Assembly (NCBI GenBank): GCA_003988855.1
Contig: QYAI01000024.1
Coordinates: 248,001-312,000 of the forward strand
Reading direction: 5' to 3'
Length of the DNA: 64,000 nucleotides
Source of the DNA: Arachnopeziza araneosa
Taxonomy: Eukaryota > Ascomycota > Leotiomycetes > Helotiales > Arachnopezizaceae
Part shown: positions 54,689 to 64,000 of the stretch, piece after piece
Numbering within the stretch: position 1 is the first letter of the stretch
Layout of the letters: every line of letters begins with the position of its first letter
Program-made: the position numbers and the translations under genes
The notes under the pieces: model-generated
Seen by the model: only the letters and a program-made list of their open reading frames with translations
What the model was told of the DNA's origin: nothing
Databases searched by the model: none

Positions 54689-57600
54689 CTATCTCTTCAA
54701 CGTTTTTTGCTTCTCCGCATCCTTCACAAGCTTCTGTCCACTAACCATCAATCCCTTCCTCTTTCTTACACTATCCATATACCTCTTCGCCACATTCTCC
54801 TTGTCAGCTAGCTCTCCAAGATCTTCAAGATCGTCCTCAGTAAATGGTACCCAGAACGGATCCTCGTCTAGAATCTCATAACCTTGGAAGATCAACTGTG
54901 GAGATGCAGCACCCGATGTTCGTTTACGAATTTCGTCGCTGAAACCAAAAGATTCGGCAACTGGGAGGAGAGATTGAATGGTAAAGAAAGGCGTGCCTTC
55001 TTTGAGGGCCTCGGAAAGAACGCGACCACGGCGTCGGGTAAGAACATCATAAACTCGCCCGAGGACTTCGGTACTTGCTTGAATCTCGCAGGAGTATATA
55101 GCGAGGAGTAACCTGGGGCTCCAATCAAGAAATCCTTGCTTAATCGCTTGTTGAAATGTCTTGATAACTTCACCAGTTAGTCTGCCAAGTGTGTCTCGAG
55201 CTGACAATTCATCGTCTGTCAAGGGAGTTACAGTGACTTCTTCGAGGAATACCGCAATGCCCTGAACAGGTTCATTACAGAGAGGACCTTGGGCAGTGGC
55301 TAGTTGGAACGCGTAGGTGATTTTGTCTGAGAAGTCTCGAGCCTGAAAGGTGTCGCTGGCAGTCTTCTCATTCTCCTCAGGGTCACTGTCGCGAAGGCTA
55401 GCATATGTAAGCGAAATGATGTGTAATAGAAATGAGACGTAACTCACAATCTACCGCATATACAATCCTGAGTAGCATCAATCAAGAGATTCGGACCTAC
55501 TCTCTTAGGTCCGAATGCGGTGATTTGTTCAACAGCATTGGCCCACACTTCTCGCTGGCCTTTGACACCATCGAAGGTTTTCTGAAGTTGTTTCTTAAAG
55601 TCTAATAATGATAGAACCTTTGTATTATCAACTACGCTGTCGTCATCTTCGTCTTCGGAGACTGGATCCGAGGATCCGTCTCTCTGATCTCCCTTGGCAG
55701 CTGCCTGTCGATCGGAATATAGTCTTTTGATAGCATCAGAATGTTTTCGTAAGAACTCTGTTACTTCAACAGGTAGAGGTCGAACGCTTAATCTAACAGT
55801 GACTTGCTTCGATGAGGTGACTGCAATCACTGTACCTCTACCCAAATCTTTATTTGCTGGAGGTTTCATCTCTTCTGCTCTAACGATAGTCTCCCGGTAG
55901 GGTACGATGGGTTCACCGGCCTGGATCTCGCACCGAGCAAACCGCTCTCTTAGATCGGTCAAGCATCGCTCAAGATGTAATTCTCCTGCGGTAAGAAGAA
56001 CGTGCTCGCCACTTTCAAATTGTTCGTATTCGGCGCAAGGGTCGCTTTGTACCAGCAACTTGAGTCCTTGAATCATCTTGTCAAGGTCAGCAGGGCTGAC
56101 CGGTTCAAGAGCAACCCGAACGATGGGTTGGGAAGCCATATTCACGCCAGCAAGATTGACACTCCCTTCAAGCTGGCTACATATAGTCCCAGACTTCAGT
56201 ATATGACCTTCTAAGCCTGCAATTCCAAAGACCACTCCCGCCGGAACAGATGTTAATGGCTCGAGACCACGTCCCATCAGCAAATAAAGCGCTGTAACTG
56301 TAACTTTCTGTGGCTCCGGGTTCTTGTGAGGATTCTCGGGAGAAAATTTGGGAGGAATAACGTAAACAGAATCGCCAACAGAGAGCGTTCCTGAGTATAT
56401 TCGAGCAAATCCAATTAGGTGTTCTGGATCGACCTTTTCTTCTTCCGCTACTGTATCTTCTAAGCTGGCATGTCGAATTGCTTCTGTAAGTCCGTTCACA
56501 GGATCCGCAGCTCCAACATTTTCTAATGCCTGAGCTTTCGCAATCTCTGCACGTTTTCGGCGACCCATCTCTCTAGCTTCTTCCGGGCTCAAAGCGCCTC
56601 CTTTCCGCTTATTTTCAGGCAACTCGCTTTCCGGTATTGATACCATTTTGCTAACGTATGCTACCATCGGTTCTTCCTTGGAAGTTCTAGAACCAACCAT
56701 AGCCTCTCGAAGTTGTTGGCTGACAAATTTAGCACCAGGAGATGCATCAATAAGTCCCGGCAATCTCTCTTTCTGAGCCACAGGTGGTGATGGTAGCGAT
56801 TCGATAGCTGAAACTAGGAGGGCGGTGGAGAGAGGAAGCCATGCACCAAAGACTGCTGTAAGAATAGCGCGAGGGTCTCGAGAACGAGTAATATGCATTG
56901 GCAATGTAATATTCAATGATTTGGTGATCTTTTCGGTCAGGACTGGATCACTATATCTGGTATGTCAGACTCGATAAATTCATTTTCTATCAATATTATA
57001 AACAATAACTGGAGGAGAGTGAAATCCACGCACCCCTTCCCCGTATCGCCTCCTGTTGTTGCTTGATAAACCGCCCAGACCTGTTCCAAAACCAGTTGAA
57101 CGAACATAGGTTTCAGATTTCGACCTTTCAAATGCTTGGGAGCTAACACTTTCTTCGTCTTCGGGTCCAAGTAGAAATCTCCCCATAGAACCATTTCCAT
57201 TGCGCTGCGTTTTATTCCAAGTTTCTTTTCATATAAGCTGGCAAACTGCCTCACAGTAAAAGCCCATCCGTCAATAGCACTGCTGAATATGACGTTATTC
57301 TTTTCAGGAGCAAAATAAAGATCTTCATCGTCCTTTTCCTCAAATTCAGGATGTTCAGAGGACATGTTTTCCGTATCAACTGCTGTACTGGTACCATTAG
57401 CAGCATCTCCATCTGTTCTTTCTTGTTCTTTTGCAGCAGCCGCCGCAATTCTCTCGTCGACACGTTCTCGCCAGTTAAGATCTTCTTCCATGCGCTCGCC
57501 TTGAAAAAAGCTTCCGAGAACAGCATTGACCTGTTCTAGCAACTTGCTGAGGTGGGTATATGCTTCTCCCGGTGTCATTTTCAACTCGGTGATCAACCTA

Positions 57601-58183
57601 TCCATTTTGTTGATAACAAGCAGAGGCTTCATGTGCTCAACCCACGTTTGCCGAAGCACGGTGACCGTTTGACTGCACACACCCTCTACAGCATCCACTA
57701 AGACAACTGCGCCATCACAAAGGCGGGATGCAGTTGAGACCTCACTGCTGAAGTCAATGTGTCCCGGCGAATCTATAAGATTTATGAGGTATTCTTTTTG
57801 CTGAGGGGCAGCTTCAGGAGTAGATCTTCTTAGCATAGCAAAGTATAGAGAGATGGCAGAGGACTCCATGGTAATACCGCGCGTTTGTTCATCTGGGCGA
57901 GAGTCGAGGTATCGTATTTTGCCGGCGAGTTTGGGTGAGATGATGCCGTTTGTTGCAATGAGGGCATCTGTGAGGGAAGTTTTTCCATGATCCTAAGGGA
58001 ACCTTCAGTAATGAGAAGACACGGCAAGAGAGAAGACGCTTACAACGTGCGCCAATATGCAAATCTAGTGTGTATTAGCATGTTTAAACGGGCCTCTTGC
58101 CCGTCCATGGAAGAACTCACATTCCTGATGCCATCTGGATTGCGTTGCAGAGCAACTAGCTTCTCGGGGCTGACCACAGGCAT
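54689..58183 (-). CDS. EFL1: Elongation factor-like GTPase 1 (ribosome maturation)
   Basis: EF2-like cytoplasmic GTPase (yeast Efl1/Ria1) that works with Sdo1/SBDS to release Tif6/eIF6 from pre-60S subunits. Exons 58121-58183, 58044-58064, 57034-57992, 55448-56950 and 54689-55397 give 1084 residues. Exon 2 is a 21-nt microexon encoding ICILAHV, placed directly before DHGKTSLTDALIATN; the G1 loop AHVDHGKT thus depends on it. Other GTPase motifs: DEQTRGITMESSAISL (switch I), LIDSPGHIDFSSEVS (G3) and LVINKMDR (G4). An insertion rich in Glu/Ala (about residues 198-245) is typical of Efl1. Later EF2-like domains show AGVNMASQPIVRVALEPVSP, TAGELHLERCLTDLRERF, CEIQAGEPIVPYRETIV and QGYEILDEDPFW. Confidence 0.94.
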
Positions 58184-58885
58184 TCTGATGAAGCTGGACG
58201 AGGAGGGAAAATGCGATTCAACAAGAAGGTGGAGAAAATGCAACACAAGAAGTGCTATGAAATTTAGGGTTGTGAGCTTTCTGTCAACCCCACCATCCTG
58301 ATTTGGGCCATGCATTAGCGACCAAAGAGCATGGAGGGAGGTAGGTGGTGCAGTGCATGCACAGGCACCCATGAAGCGAATTCCCAATGTAGTCGAACGA
58401 CGGTTAGTACTCAACCTCCGACCTCAGAATCATCGTTCAAACGGCGTCTTTTCCCTTCGAAACTCGTCGTCGTCCAACGCAGGCTTCGGGGTTGCTTGGG
58501 AGAGGTCTCACCACCATCCCATCCCATCCCCTGCCATGGTTGTTGGCCAGACGGCGTCTCTCCCTCAGCGCATACCAGGTCTACCTGAGTTTCACAACAA
58601 CCAAAATCCACCCCCAGGTTCTGGCTCTCATTTCATCTTTTGCCGATCAATGCCGCACGTGCTCTAAAATTATCACCATGTCTCAAGGAAAGGAGCTGTT
58701 TTGGAGAAACTCATGAATGACTTCTGTCCTCTTGTGAATCCGGTGAGCTGAATGAGCTGAAGGGGGCAATCACAGTCAGAGCTTCTTTTCTGGACAAGCG
58801 GGCGCCACAACTCCTCCTTCACTTTGCCCGAAGAGCATCTCGTCTTGCACCGTCCAAATTTCTCGACTCTTCATTCACTGCCATC
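58184..58885. other. Divergent intergenic region EFL1 / PH-domain gene
   Basis: 702 bp; contains both promoters. No conserved element identified by eye. Confidence 0.45.
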
Positions 58886-60170
58886 ATGGCCGAAATACAG
58901 AACGCACCGAAGCAAGAAACAAGCCAACCACAGCAGATTCCAGTACGGACTGGTCCTCTCCAAATTGCTCCCCCTTCTTCAGTTGCGCTACCTCCAGCCT
59001 CGTCGGCGAGTCGCATTCGCAATTCATACATGAACCTCGATACCTTCTCTCCCGTGAACCAAAATGGTAGTTTTGAGTTTGACCGTGTGTTGAAAAGCGG
59101 CTTTGTTCACAAACGGACACGTAAAACGAAAGTATGGCTTGAGAGACCAAACCCAGTAACAAGATTTCTCTAACGAGGTATTTTAGGCATGGAAACCAAT
59201 ATTTCTGGTCCTTCGACCAAACTCGCTCTCCATTTACAGAGACCAAAACGAAGACAAACTACGCCACAAGATACATCTCGCAGATCTCACCGCTGTTACC
59301 TTTCTTAAAGACCCGAAACAGAAGCGGGAGAACCTCTTTGGCCTCTTCTCACCATCGCGAAATTATCATCTAGAGGCAAGGTCACGCACCGATGTGGAAG
59401 AGTGGGTGTCTCTCATAAGAAGGGAGGCACGGATTGAGGAGGAAGAGGAGGAACTACTGCTCCAGAGTCCTGCAGGAGCTTCGGTCGGTGCATATAATAC
59501 TTTTGATCTAGCTTTGCAGAAACACACTGAGCAGAGGAGGCTACACGAGGAGAGACTTGGGTCCAGCTCCCCCGAACCCAATGAACCTATCACTCGAGCA
59601 CAGCGGTCCGACGCTCTTGGGTTTTCTGCTCCAAGACGGCCATCGCATACCATCGAATATTCGGGGAATGAGCTGGCTTCACATTCAGACATGTCGGACG
59701 TAGAAACTGGGAGAGAGATCATGAGAGAAAGAGGCGCATCTAGTGGCTCAATCCCAGAAGAGCCTTTAGCTGTCCAACCTCATGTCACAGTACCAATGGG
59801 TGGCGCACGAAATATCAGTCAAATGAGCGGATTCAATGCTGAACAAGATCCTGAGCGTGTCGTCTGGCAAGGCTATATCTTGTGGCTCAAATCCAAACGA
59901 GGCGTCCGCCAATGGAAAGATCTGTGGGTAGTTGTACGGCAGAAGAACATAGTCTTGTACAAAACAGATGCGGAGTACTCACCTACGCTAATAATACCAA
60001 TATCGTCGATTATCAACGCTGTCGAAGTTGATCCAATATCGAAGACCAAGACACATTGTCTCCAGATTATCACAGAAGAGAAGAGCTACAAGTTCTGCGC
60101 CCATAATGAAGATACGTTGGATAAGTCACTGGGTGCAATTAAGAGCTTACTGGCTAAGAGGAGATCCTAA
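58886..60170 (+). CDS. Protein with two PH domains (Opy1-like)
   Basis: Membrane-associated signalling-type protein with tandem pleckstrin homology domains, as in yeast Opy1 and animal PEPP/TAPP proteins; likely binds phosphoinositides. Exons 58886-59131 and 59187-60170 give 409 residues. PH1 (about 67-160) starts VLKSGFVHKRTRKTK and continues over the intron as AWKPIFLVLRPNSLSIYRDQ, ending with the invariant Trp of DVEEWVSLIRR. A Ser/Glu-rich linker follows. PH2 (about 305-405) has VVWQGYILWLKSKRGVRQWK, DLWVVVRQKNIVLYKTDAEY and EEKSYKFCAHNEDTLDKSL, where the usual C-terminal Trp is absent. The splice point, at the strand before AWK, is exact in phase. Confidence 0.88.
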
Positions 60171-60657
60171 ATGAGAGAACTTATTAATGTCTTATGCCTC
60201 GAAAGATGCCCATGTATTACAGTAGGAGAAAGTAAAAATCACCTGGTTACTGGTTGGGATTGGAGCATATGTTGGCGCTGGGAACAAATTGCTGCGTAAC
60301 GTGTAACGAAATCATGATTCTGTAAATGTAATTATGATTATTGTTGAGCAGGAAATACACCTATTGCACACCATTCGTCTTAATTGAGATGTGATAGTCA
60401 AGTTCTGGTGAGTTCTCTTAGGTCAATTATACATAAATCTACAATAAAAAGGAAATAGGTAACTTATGCGACCAGAGAGCTATCCTAGTACATTACATCG
60501 TTCTTAGTGAGCCATGCAGTGCTGATATCTACCTCGTGGTATACGATTGCAACACCAATGCGCCTGCGCTCAAAACAAATCTCACATTCGTCCAAGTACA
60601 TGATCCATCTCATGCTCATGCAGTTGATCTCTTCTCCAAGTCCTTGGCCACCAAACC
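60171..60657. other. Convergent intergenic spacer
   Basis: 487 bp of 3' flank; nothing seen. Confidence 0.5.
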
Positions 60658-62338
60658 TCAGAACTGAGTAATCACATCTGGAATATGCAACCTGGCACTC
60701 TCCTCCGTCATAGCAACCCCGTCCTTAACATCCAATGGCTCTCTCCCAAAAGTGCCTCTCTCATTCTCCTCGGTTTCCGGTCTCCGATCCGGATGGGGCG
60801 TGAGCAACAATCCCGCCTCAATGAGCTTCAGTTCCTGTGGTGTCTGATCGGGCAGTGGAGTTTGGCACGCGGTTTCTGCTCCAGAGACTGTGGTGGGGAC
60901 GGATAAACTATGTCGTCGTTGGGTGGGTACAACCGTGCTTAGGAGGGGGAAGGTCCGGTTATTGGTCTGATATTGAGGGGGAAATATAGTGTCTTGTGTG
61001 TTGACAAAAACCGCGTTAGGAGAGATGGGGAGTGGAATTGGGGCGATCATTGGAGAGCCTGAGTCATTTATTGGTGGAGCAGGGAAAATTCCGAGGCCAA
61101 GAGCCGCTGCTGTGTGGCGAGGAGTTTGAGGTAGTTGAAGTTGTATTGATCGCTGTGAGATGAAAGGATTTGGAGTGTCTTTTCGGCGAGGCTGTTGCCT
61201 TTTGATCAGTATTGCACACAACATCTTTGATTATCCACAGAGGATAGCACTTACTCGAGAAGGATTTGGTCGAAGACCTAAGTTCTTGACGACTTTGGCA
61301 GAAGCGACGGGTCTTGACTGCTGTAGGTGAAAGCCAAATGCGGTTATTGCGGTTGCAGGAACATCATCGTCAACGATGCCATCAATAGACAGAAATGACC
61401 TGTCTTTGAGAGAAGGACGGCAGAAATGGCAACATTTGAATTGGCATTCGCCGCCACGAAGAGGAAGCCTGAATGAAAATTAGTACGTGCTTGCATGAAG
61501 TTTGTAAAAAGAATCCGAGAGCCCCTGAGACAATATTCAAAGAAAGAGCAGAGTGATTTAGGTAGCTTTCAAGTTCTCAGAAGTCGAGGAAATAGCAATT
61601 GGTATGAAAAGGAGCTTACCATGGCTTGGTAGAAGTTGGCATTGAGGAATCAACAGTACCTGGGTTTTTAAGTCCATTAAGGGCTCGTTCAAGTCCATTA
61701 TTCGACAGATCTTGAGATCTGAATGATGAGATATCGGCTTGAAGAGGTGTGAAATCTGGTTGAGTAGCCATCTCAAGAACCTTTCAATAGTCAGTAAGGG
61801 TCCTTAAAAGTGAGTGCATATTCAGTCAACGTACATGAGCTCTTTGCTGTAATAAAGTGTTTAGCTGCTGAATTGAATACTGCTTCAATTGCTCTTGTCC
61901 AGTCTCGTCCAAAACAGCAAGCTTATTCATCCTAGCCAGAGGCCCTCTTGTTCTCGGTGTTGGTGATCTAGGGAATATATCGCACATTTCATCAAGCTTT
62001 TCCTGGTAGCTTCTCAGCATTCTAGGCTTCATTGAGTGTGGAAGGCCTTGCACCTCACAACCTGTTTCCATATCATCTTCAAGCAACAGTTCTCGATCCT
62101 GAGTGCACCGGTATAGCCAGCCAAGTGGCCCAGTACGAAGACATATTGAGCAGCGGTATTCTTTCGTGTAAAGGCGTGTCATGGTTAAGTGAGTGCATTG
62201 CCCATTAGGGTTCATTCTCAGTCGAGCTTGAGGGGTGAGAGTCCGCTGTGTTGATATAGTAGAACGACGAAGAAAGTGAGGAGCTTGATTTGTCGCAGCT
62301 GGGCTAATCACTAACTGTTTTTGAGGATCGCTCGCCAT
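60658..62338 (-). CDS. Cys-rich predicted protein of unknown function
   Basis: Exons 61835-62338, 61620-61780, 61255-61468 and 60658-61191 give 470 residues. I do not know its function. The N-terminal part has a Cys/His block: CTHLTMTRLYTKEYRC, then CSICLRTGPLGWLYRCTQD, which could bind zinc. A helical stretch follows (EEKLDEMCDIFPRSP-like spacing, LLQQRAH). The second exon is Ser/Leu-rich, and the third begins at the split Trp codon: LRGGECQFKCCHFCRPSLKD is a second Cys cluster. The C-terminal 180 residues are Pro/Thr-rich and disordered, ending in ESARLHIPDVITQF. Precise phase at all three introns and two well-formed Cys clusters argue for a real gene, probably conserved among filamentous fungi. 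Confidence 0.75.
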
Positions 62339-63508
62339 ATTGAGATATCTTAGGTCTCCTGGAACTCCTGGAACTCAGATCGGACGGAAAGTATTAGGAG
62401 TGTTGTTAGTGAATCACCTACCTTCGCGCTCTTCATGAGAGTTTTCGCTTAGACGCAATTCTAGGAGCGAGAGCAGATGAAAGTTCTTGACGTGCTTCAA
62501 CATTGGACGAAACTAATTACAATAGTAACCTGTCAAAGTTCGAATGAAAGAGCTATTGTCATGGATCTTGAACCGACCGGAGGGTTCAATGACGGGCAGA
62601 CAATGGGTGCGTATTATTATGATGACATAGGTAGTCGGACAGCTCAAAGGAAACTTTACACCACTCTATTTACAATCAAAATAAGCAACAGGCAACTGGG
62701 GGTTTTAGACGTTCTTCTCATAATTGATCAAAATCATCATTCAATTTTCAAATTCATCTCGGAAAGGTAAAGATGAGGGGAGGAGAGCCGAGAGCATGAT
62801 CATATTAGGTCTTTGAGAGTGGTAAGAGGTGTTGGGAGAAGACAGATATCTTAGCGCCAGTTCTGCAGCCATCTCTTGATTGATCAGTGGGACGAATCCA
62901 ATGGATGGCGTAAAGAACTCATGTCCTCGACTCCCTCAGCTGTTGGGAGCAGCAGTGAGAGCGTAGCATAAGAATGGATAGAGGGGTCAATCATCCTCAA
63001 TCTCGGAATAGATGAAGCTGTATAGATGATCTCGTCATCGTCGGTCCTCGTTTTGTTGGGGCGGCGGCTGGCTGGGTTGTTGTCGCCGTCGCTGATCAGT
63101 CGCTGTCGCTGTTGCTGTTGCTGTGGACATTGGACGACAACATCCCTGTACCTTCCTCTGCGCTAACTCGAGGCTCCTCAGTCCAACCTCCCGATTTTGA
63201 TTCCCGACCCGACGTGCTCTCCAAATCATACCATAAACGCGTTCACAATCCTGGATTCTCCATCGCCAGGACGAGCACACGAAAGGATACGGTAGTGAAG
63301 GTCAGTAGAACTGCAATTCTTTTCTACTCCCCTCGTTTTCCCGGGCGGCTCCGTCGCCTGCGCGGCATATCGCGCTGCCTCGGCTTGCGAGCAGTAAACA
63401 TTGGCCCAGCGCCAGAGAAAACTTGCAAGGTACCATCGAGTTCAAGCTCCAGCTGATTTTCTGTGCCATCTAGAAATCTACGAACCTTTACATCCACCCT
63501 TCATCACG
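62339..63508. other. Divergent intergenic region
   Basis: 1.17 kb between divergent genes. A trinucleotide-rich patch (GTT, CGC and TGT types) lies at about 63066-63125 upstream of the Mpv17-like gene. No other feature. Confidence 0.5.
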
Positions 63509-64000
63509 ATGTCGGTCAAATTCGAGAAGGATACGATCCAGCAGACGGGGGGAGCTGTCGCTGCACAAGGTGTCGAGGTGTTGAAAGGAGGTCCCGTTCA
63601 TCAATTGGCTGATGAAGTTGGAATCGCGTTGACCGGAGGGAAGAGCAGCATTGGAACGCAAGGTTATCTTGCGGTACGTGACGGATCATGGCGAGTGTTC
63701 ATCTTGAGGCTTCCGCTGACCTCTGTAGGCATACCTCAAGCAGCTTCAGACCAACCCCCTCCGGACCAAGATGCTTACATCCGGTACCCTAGCTGGACTA
63801 CAAGAGATCTTAGCATCGTGGATCGCGAAGGATCGCAACAAGAATGGACACTATTTTACGTCGAGAGTACCTAAGATGGCGGCCTATGGCGCTTTCATTG
63901 CGGCTCCATTGGGCCATGTTCTAATCAGTATTCTCCAAAAGGTCTTCCAAGGCCGTACAAGCTTGAAGGCGAAGATCCTTCAGATCATCTTCAGCAATTT
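63509..64000 (+). CDS. Mpv17/PMP22-family membrane protein, 3' end beyond the window
   Basis: Small integral membrane protein of the Mpv17/PMP22 family (peroxisomal or mitochondrial inner membrane), proposed to form or regulate channels. Exons 63509-63673 and 63729 onward (55-nt intron, GTACGT donor, TAG acceptor) give 145 residues before the window ends, so the gene is cut. The family core is visible: AYLKQLQTNPLRTKMLTSGT, LAGLQEILASW and VPKMAAYGAFIAAPLGHVL (the G-A-F-x-x-P-L-G-H motif), then FQGRTSLKAKILQIIFSN. The first 55 residues (MSVKFEKDTIQQTGGAVAAQ) are a family-atypical leader without a clear targeting signal. The next hydrophobic helices and C-terminus must lie past 64000. Confidence 0.88.

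Noticed and set aside
1..64000. Transposon, integrated virus or biosynthetic gene cluster
   Set aside because: No transposase, reverse transcriptase, long terminal or inverted repeats, polyketide/peptide synthase or terpene cyclase signatures were seen in any frame.

Overview
The window is nuclear DNA of a filamentous ascomycete (Pezizomycotina). Genes lie on both strands and most are broken by short spliceosomal introns of about 42-70 nt, with GTRNGT-type donors, CTAAC/CTGAC-like branch sites and CAG/TAG acceptors. The gene set is that of a filamentous fungus: G1 glutamic peptidase, GH5 endoglucanase, Ams2/Spt21-type GATA protein, Apd1/Aim32-type ferredoxin and Wbp2-like protein. Placement in Leotiomycetes (Helotiales) is a guess from the look of the proteins and was not tested. 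I see no rRNA, convincing tRNA, CRISPR, transposon or integrated virus.

Layout. 0-6.7 kb: cytochrome bc1 hinge protein QCR6, a WBP2-like GRAM protein, an RraA-like protein and a secreted G1 peptidase. 8.4-16.5 kb: a more accessory block with an OB-fold-like protein of unknown role, an Apd1/Aim32-type [2Fe-2S] protein, a short-chain dehydrogenase, a secreted GH5 endoglucanase and an APH-type small-molecule kinase. 17-26 kb: nucleic-acid genes, all on the minus strand: EDC3 (decapping), PIF1 (helicase) and PUB1/TIA1 (triple-RRM protein). 27.5-33.3 kb: poorly characterised genes, namely an acidic Asp/Asn-rich protein, two orphan ORFs, a possible 57-residue membrane peptide and a small membrane protein. 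33.7-45.1 kb: dense housekeeping genes: exosome CSL4, dihydroxyacetone kinase, spliceosomal SmD2, the mitochondrial HIBCH homologue EHD3, a 1257-residue Ams2/Spt21-like GATA protein and replication protein RFA3. 47-48.6 kb: a bZIP factor with a stop codon that must be spliced out or breaks the gene. 50.7-64 kb: mitoribosomal uL4m and mL38 as a divergent pair, a single-pass membrane protein, ribosome-biogenesis GTPase EFL1, a double-PH protein, a Cys-rich conserved-looking protein, and a Mpv17/PMP22-family gene cut off by the window end.

The genes do not form an operon or an obvious biosynthetic cluster. Themes recur: RNA metabolism (EDC3, PUB1, CSL4, SmD2), genome maintenance (PIF1, RFA3, Ams2-like) and mitochondrial translation or function (uL4m, mL38, EHD3, QCR6, Mpv17). 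Three head-to-head pairs share short promoters: uL4m/mL38 (142 bp), SmD2/EHD3 (192 bp) and CSL4/DAK (333 bp). Exon coordinates were worked out by hand from splice consensus, reading phase and family alignment from memory. Where phase, splice motif and protein motif all agree I am confident; N-terminal starts are less sure.
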